This document shows positions 20,754 through 24,953 of a DNA stretch of 24,953 nucleotides, in pieces (the stretch's first letter is position 1; each line of letters starts with the position of its first letter). The notes under the pieces are model-generated. The model made no database searches, was not told where the DNA came from, and worked only from the letters and a program-made list of their open reading frames with translations. Both the position numbers and the translations under genes were made by a program. The DNA is from Deltaproteobacteria bacterium (lineage in GTDB: Bacteria; Desulfobacterota; Desulfobacteria; Desulfobacterales; JAUVKB01), in assembly GCA_030596405.1 (NCBI GenBank), contig JAUVKB010000005.1, positions 1 through 24,953 on the forward strand, in the 5' to 3' direction.

Positions 20754-22319
20754 CTATAGAGGAATGTTGCCGTGACGCTTGGGATGTCTCGTATTCCTGT
20801 TTTTTGTTGAAAGGAGTCTTAAGCTCTGAATCAGTACTTTTCTGGTCTCTTTCGGCTCAATAACATCATCGATGGCCCAGTTGGCCGATACTTCTCTTAA
20901 GGGATTTGAGTACTTATCACCAAATTCTGAAAGTTTTTCTTTTAACATTTCTTTTGGATTGTCGGAATCTCTTATCTCTTTGCCGAAATAGAGTTGAACA
21001 GACGCTGCCGCTCCAAGCACACCCACCTCAACAATCGGCCAGTAAAAAATAAGATCCGTCCCCATTCCCGGGACTATACCCATGCCGAGATTCCCCCCGC
21101 CGTAAGCCTTTCTTAACACCATGACAATTCGCGGAACCGTGCTTTCACAAAGTGCGTATAACACTTTTGCCCCGTGGCGGATAATCCCGCGATGTTCCTG
21201 ATCGCTCCCAGGCATGTATGCCGGCGTATCTACCAGCAATACAAGAGGAATATTAAAAGAATCACAGAATCTAATGAATTTGGCCTGCTTGTCGGAACTG
21301 TCAACGGTCATGCTGCCCGCATAGACTTTCGGCTGGTTGGCTACAAAACCTACCACTTTGTTGTCCATCCGGCCGAAACCCACGACTATTTCACCTGCAA
21401 ATTCGGCTTTTATCTCAAAAAAACGGCCTTTATCCACTATGGTACGTATAACGTCACGAATATCATAAGGCTTGTTGGGAACAGAAGGAACGATTTCCGT
21501 CAGTTCTTCAACCATTCTATCGGCATTGGTCGCCTCCTCAGTTACCTCAGGTTTTTCATTAGTGTTTTGCGGCAGATAACTCAACAGATCCTTTATGCCG
21601 TCTAAAAGCTCTTTCTCTGATGCAAACCTTCCGTCTGCAACACCACTTACCTTACAGTGTATCTCAGCCCCGCCGAGTTCATCATAGGACAGACTCTCTC
21701 CCGTAACGGTTTTTACCATTGCCGGACCGGTAATAAACATATGACTCTGTTTGTCTACCATGAAGATAAAATCCGTAAGCGCAGGGGAATAAACGGAAAT
21801 CCCGGCGCAGGTTCCCATAATGGCGGATATCTGTGGAATAACCCCTGACCCGTGTGTATTAGGAGCAAATAAGGAGCCGCCGCTTTTTTCATATAAGTCA
21901 CCCAAAGCACATTTGGACTCACCCAATTTGGGAAGCCTTGCGCCCGGAGAATCGTGAAGACCTATAAAAGGCACGCCCATCTCCAATGCAAGTTCAACTG
22001 TTTTGTGCATCTTCATACCGTGTATCGCACCTATGGATCCACCCTTGAGTGTAACATCTTGAGAATATACACAGACGATTTTCCCATTGATAGTGCCGTG
22101 ACCATAAACTACACCGTCACCCGGTGCTCCCTCAAGATGACCGTACAGCATATTAAACTCCTGGAAGCTGCCCTTGTCCAACAGATAGTCGAGTCTTTCC
22201 CGTGCTGTCATTTTTCCCTTTTCATGCTGGGCCGCTATCCTCTTGTCTCCGCCTCCCTTTACGGCTATCGCTTTTATTTCCCGCAACTGCTTGATTCTGT
22301 CTTCTGTCTTTTTATCCAT
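20754..22319 (-). CDS. Acyl-CoA carboxylase carboxyltransferase subunit (propionyl-CoA carboxylase beta / methylmalonyl-CoA decarboxylase alpha type)
   Basis: A 521-residue biotin-dependent carboxyltransferase that moves a carboxyl group between biotin and an acyl-CoA. It has the two crotonase-like halves. The N-terminal half (about 30-265) has KMTARERLDYLLDKGSFQE, LKGGSIGAIHGMKMHKTVEL and GVPFIGLHDSPGARLPK. The C-terminal half (about 275-500) has FAGEIVVGFGRMDNKVVGFVAN, LLVDTPAYMPGSDQEH and RKAYGGGNLGMG. The C-terminus HPKRHGNIPL is typical of PccB and MmdA, which share one fold, so carboxylase and sodium-pump decarboxylase roles cannot be separated here. AAAGGAG lies nine bases before the ATG. 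No biotin carrier or biotin carboxylase is adjacent. It is the last gene of the minus-strand operon with two crotonases and a transporter. Confidence 0.92.
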   Translation of the reverse strand: MDKKTEDRIKQLREIKAIAVKGGGDKRIAAQHEKGKMTARERLDYLLDKGSFQEFNMLYGHLEGAPGDGVVYGHGTINGKIVCVYSQDVTLKGGSIGAIHGMKMHKTVELALEMGVPFIGLHDSPGARLPKLGESKCALGDLYEKSGGSLFAPNTHGSGVIPQISAIMGTCAGISVYSPALTDFIFMVDKQSHMFITGPAMVKTVTGESLSYDELGGAEIHCKVSGVADGRFASEKELLDGIKDLLSYLPQNTNEKPEVTEEATNADRMVEELTEIVPSVPNKPYDIRDVIRTIVDKGRFFEIKAEFAGEIVVGFGRMDNKVVGFVANQPKVYAGSMTVDSSDKQAKFIRFCDSFNIPLVLLVDTPAYMPGSDQEHRGIIRHGAKVLYALCESTVPRIVMVLRKAYGGGNLGMGIVPGMGTDLIFYWPIVEVGVLGAAASVQLYFGKEIRDSDNPKEMLKEKLSEFGDKYSNPLREVSANWAIDDVIEPKETRKVLIQSLRLLSTKNRNTRHPKRHGNIPL

Positions 22320-22351
22320 ATCCGCTTACTCCTTTAAAAATAAAATGTGAT

Positions 22352-23164
22352 TTAATCCCCAATAAAAGATGGTGCCTTTTTTTCCCGTAAAGCTGTAACA
22401 CCTATAATATGGTCTTTTGATGCCAGTGTTATTGATTCACAAACAGAGGCTTCGTCCAAAGCTGTGCTCAAATCCATACCCATCCCTTTGTAAACCTGAG
22501 CCTTCATTAACCTTATAGCAACAGGAGGGCCATTGACTATCTTTTTCACCATTTCCAAGGTTGTTGCTTCGAGTTCTTCAGGGGGCGCCAATTTGTTAAC
22601 CATGCCTATCTCTTTCGCCTCTTTTGCCGAAAGCATATCTCCGGTAAACAGCAATTCAAAAGCCTTTCCCAGTCCCATAGTCCTGGGATATAACCACGCG
22701 GCGCCAAAACCTGGGAAAAGACCAAGTTTTACAAAACCGCACATAAACTTTGCCCCTTCACTTGCCGTCCGCAAATCACACGCTAAAGCCAGATCAAAAC
22801 CGGCGCCCACACAAGCTCCGTTGAGCATGGCAATAGTAGGTTTGTCCATTTGCTGGAGTCCTAAAATAATCTTCTTTACCGTTACAAAAAGAAAGGACCG
22901 TCTCAATTTTTCAACGCCCAATTCGCCGAGTTCCTTTGTGTCCCCTCCGCCAGGCATGATGTCAATATCAGCCCCGGCGCAAAAGGCTTTGCCGGATCCC
23001 GTAAGAATTAAAGCTCTCATGTCGTCATCTGCGGCTACGTCCTCGATCGCTACAGTCAACTCCTCCATCATCTTTCTGTTGAGGGCATTACGCCTCTCCG
23101 GCCTGTTTAACGTCAACCTGGCAAGATGATTTTCTTTGTCCAGCTTGATAGTTTCAAACTCCAT
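22352..23164 (-). CDS. Enoyl-CoA hydratase/isomerase (crotonase) family protein 1
   Basis: A 270-residue crotonase-fold protein, probably acting on an acyl-CoA in a beta-oxidation-like or aromatic/alicyclic pathway. Oxyanion-hole elements are present: FCAGADIDI (61-69) and NGACVGAGFDLALACD (115-130). Of the two classical hydratase glutamates, the second is kept (Glu 170 in GKAFELLFTG), but the first position is Phe 144 (KFMCGFVKLG, where hydratases have a PE pair). Simple hydratase activity is therefore doubtful. The frame extends six codons further up, but those codons contain the Shine-Dalgarno AAGGAGG, so ATG 23164 is the start. It lies 32 bases before the carboxyltransferase gene. Confidence 0.9.
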   Translation of the reverse strand: MEFETIKLDKENHLARLTLNRPERRNALNRKMMEELTVAIEDVAADDDMRALILTGSGKAFCAGADIDIMPGGGDTKELGELGVEKLRRSFLFVTVKKIILGLQQMDKPTIAMLNGACVGAGFDLALACDLRTASEGAKFMCGFVKLGLFPGFGAAWLYPRTMGLGKAFELLFTGDMLSAKEAKEIGMVNKLAPPEELEATTLEMVKKIVNGPPVAIRLMKAQVYKGMGMDLSTALDEASVCESITLASKDHIIGVTALREKKAPSFIGD

Positions 23165-23241
23165 AAAACAAACCTCCTTCATACGTTAATATAATAAAAT
23201 TTGGCACTGATAGCCTTGTAAAAAGCCAAAACCGGTCAGCA

Positions 23242-24018
23242 CTATATTCCTTTAAACACAGGCTTACGTTTTTCCATCTTGGCTTTTACACCTTCTTTTG
23301 CATCCTCGCTACGGTTTATCTCATCTACAAAACGCCCCAACTCTTTTTCTAACGACGGATCAAGAACCGTCTCCTCAAAAAGTTTTTTTATAGTTAGTTT
23401 TGTAACCTTAACCGCCAAAGGCGCTGTTTCCTCAGCAATTTCATTTGCCAATGACAAGGCAACGGATTCAAGCTCATCATGGCCGACCACCTGGTTAACG
23501 AGGCCTAATTTTATTGCTCTTTCCGAATTAATCAACCTTCCGGTAAGAAGAATCTCTTTAGCCGCAGCCAAACCGATTAACCGGGTTAAACGTTCTATGG
23601 CCGTATAATAATACGTCCTTCCCAGTCTAACCAAAGGGGCGCTGAATTTCGCATCTTCCGCTGCAATACGAAAATCAGAGATAACCGCAATATCGAGCCC
23701 GGCTCCTATTGCCGGCCCGTAAATCATGCTGATAATCGGGAGCGAACAATTTATAAGACTGTCAAGACAATGTTCCAGCCCCTTTATAACCCTTGGAAAC
23801 GCTGCCTGACCCTCGGAAAAATCCACCCCGGATGAAAAAACTTTGTCTCCGGCCCCCCTGATGACGATTACTCTGGATCTACCATCTTTTTCAATCTTCC
23901 TGACCGCATCACCAAAACCGAAAAGGGCATCGGCATTCAATGCATTTCTCTTTTCAGGCCTGTTTAAAAAAATCGTGCTTACAAGCCCTTCATCTTTTCT
24001 TATAATACTGTTTTCCAT
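23242..24018 (-). CDS. Enoyl-CoA hydratase/isomerase (crotonase) family protein 2
   Basis: A 258-residue crotonase-fold protein, clearly a distant paralogue of its neighbour (LNRPEKRNALN near residue 20). The oxyanion hole shows as VFSSGVDFSEG (60-70) and GPAIGAGLDIAVISD (101-115). The first hydratase glutamate is replaced by Leu 129 (KFSAPLVRLG), and the usual PGxGGT loop is altered to RTYYYTAIERL. The second glutamate position is Glu 155 (AAAKEILLTG). It is probably not a standard hydratase; isomerase, thioesterase-like or hydrolase activity is possible. The frame is open to 24069; ATG 24018 matches the neighbour's N-terminal length, and ATG 24033 (AGGG eight bases upstream) is an alternative. 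Confidence 0.88.
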   Translation of the reverse strand: MENSIIRKDEGLVSTIFLNRPEKRNALNADALFGFGDAVRKIEKDGRSRVIVIRGAGDKVFSSGVDFSEGQAAFPRVIKGLEHCLDSLINCSLPIISMIYGPAIGAGLDIAVISDFRIAAEDAKFSAPLVRLGRTYYYTAIERLTRLIGLAAAKEILLTGRLINSERAIKLGLVNQVVGHDELESVALSLANEIAEETAPLAVKVTKLTIKKLFEETVLDPSLEKELGRFVDEINRSEDAKEGVKAKMEKRKPVFKGI

Positions 24019-24123
24019 CGCACTTTTCCCCATGCAACAAACCCTATTCAAAATTGATGGCAAAATCAATATCTACCGCCTATTAGATCATGCCTGTTAT
24101 GTCAAGACCTGATATTTAAAGAA

Positions 24124-24953
24124 TCAAATTTTTCTCCTGTGCTCTCTCACAGGAATGACCAGCGCCATTATAGCCAGTGCGCAAAATGCCAGAAAAAACC
24201 AGGCAGGCCTATAACTTTTTGAAACATCAACTATATAACCGAATAAAGGTGGACCCACAATATTGCCGACCGCGCCGATTGTCATTGCAAAACCTATTCC
24301 TATCCCTATGGCTTTCCTGTCGGCACACTCTCCGACAAAGGCAAAATGGACACCCGCCCAACCGTTGGCAGCCAGACCGAAAACCACAAGAACAGGCAGC
24401 AGACTCCATTTTGAGGCGCCCAATGATGATGAAAAAGCCATAACAAGGCACATGGCGCAACTAATTATGGCAATCAGAAAATATGTCTTTTTTCTTTTCC
24501 CCCCAAAAAAACGGTCGCTTATCAATCCGAATAAAGGCTTGCCGAACACTCCTGCTCCTTCAAACATCGCCAAAAGGCCTCCGGCCAATACCGCGGTGAA
24601 AAAAAATGTCTCTTTCAAGTATAAAACCATATGAGTTATGGCTGAAAATTCTATTAGCGCAAAAAAGATGCCGACACAACCCAGCAAAAGTATTTCACGG
24701 TTAAGAAAAACATCACGCACCAGGCTGACCGATCCATCCAGAGATTTACTTCCGGCCTCCCTGGTCTCATCTTTTTCCCCCGGATGTTCCTTATACAGAA
24801 TAAAAGATAGAATACCCACCAATATTTCTATAATGCCGATTACAGCAAAACCGTAACGCCAGCCAAGGGCAATGGCGAGCGTAGGAAGTGTAACAGCGGC
24901 GATTACTCCGCCTAAATTCGTCGCTGTCTGCTTCAACCCCATTGCCGTGGCTC
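24124..24953 (-). CDS. Major facilitator superfamily transporter, N-terminus cut by window edge
   Basis: The frame enters from the right edge without a start and ends at the TGA at 24124-24126. About 276 residues are visible, covering roughly the last seven or eight membrane segments of a 12-helix MFS permease. The segment ATAMGLKQTATNLGGVIAAV is the conserved helix-5 region, and the central loop lies around KEHPGEKDETREAGSKS. Helix 8 to 9 shows the MFS motif-like GLISDRFFGGKRKKTYF. The internal ATG at 24942 is not the true start. Placement upstream of two acyl-CoA enzymes suggests import of the organic acid they use, but the substrate is not readable from sequence. Confidence 0.88.
   Translation of the reverse strand, partial: ATAMGLKQTATNLGGVIAAVTLPTLAIALGWRYGFAVIGIIEILVGILSFILYKEHPGEKDETREAGSKSLDGSVSLVRDVFLNREILLLGCVGIFFALIEFSAITHMVLYLKETFFFTAVLAGGLLAMFEGAGVFGKPLFGLISDRFFGGKRKKTYFLIAIISCAMCLVMAFSSSLGASKWSLLPVLVVFGLAANGWAGVHFAFVGECADRKAIGIGIGFAMTIGAVGNIVGPPLFGYIVDVSKSYRPAWFFLAFCALAIMALVIPVREHRRKI

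Noticed and set aside
22533..23129. A 198-codon open frame on the plus strand opposite crotonase 1
   Set aside because: It is low-complexity Ser/Ala/Pro-rich shadow translation of a well-supported gene.

Overview
The window reads as chromosomal DNA from an anaerobic, Gram-negative bacterium, most likely a Desulfobacterota (Desulfobacterales-type) organism. This is inferred from gene content: ferredoxin-linked indolepyruvate oxidoreductase, sodium-pump decarboxylase subunits, acyl-CoA carboxylase with crotonases, and a YidC that carries the Gram-negative periplasmic domain. No rRNA or tRNA genes are visible to fix the taxonomy. Non-ATG starts are common (iorA, hisI, era, the OadG-like gene, rnpA).

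Left part, mostly + strand. A TetR-type regulator runs off the left edge (-). It is followed by a decayed ISAs1-family transposase tail. Then come iorA-iorB-recN, and a long co-directional run fmdB-like, hisI, hisG, class I aminotransferase, engB, era, ATP-grasp protein and HNH protein. A pair encoding an OadG-like subunit and the sodium-translocating OadB subunit ends at a strong hairpin terminator at 12955-12984.

Right part, mostly - strand, read from right to left. A catabolic operon (MFS transporter, two crotonase-fold proteins, carboxyltransferase) ends at a terminator at 20690-20732. A PPC/DUF296 gene (+) is convergent with it and divergent from rpmH. The classic origin-proximal cluster rpmH-rnpA-yidD-yidC-jag-mnmE follows. 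Directly after mnmE lies a perfect parS site. Then come a YkgJ-type Cys-cluster protein, an unrecognised small protein and a PrmA-like methyltransferase. The parS site and this cluster place the window near the replication origin, although no dnaA, parAB or DnaA-box cluster is visible here.

The most notable anomaly is yidC. A single in-frame TAA at 18383-18385 splits an otherwise intact reading frame of about 550 codons. A second, diffuse pattern is that many spacers hold short perfect or near-perfect tandem duplications (units of 7-19 bp), unrelated to one another in sequence. I did not find a convincing new multi-gene defence or mobile system. The least explained genes are the ATP-grasp and HNH genes behind era, and the YkgJ/small protein/PrmA-like trio behind parS.
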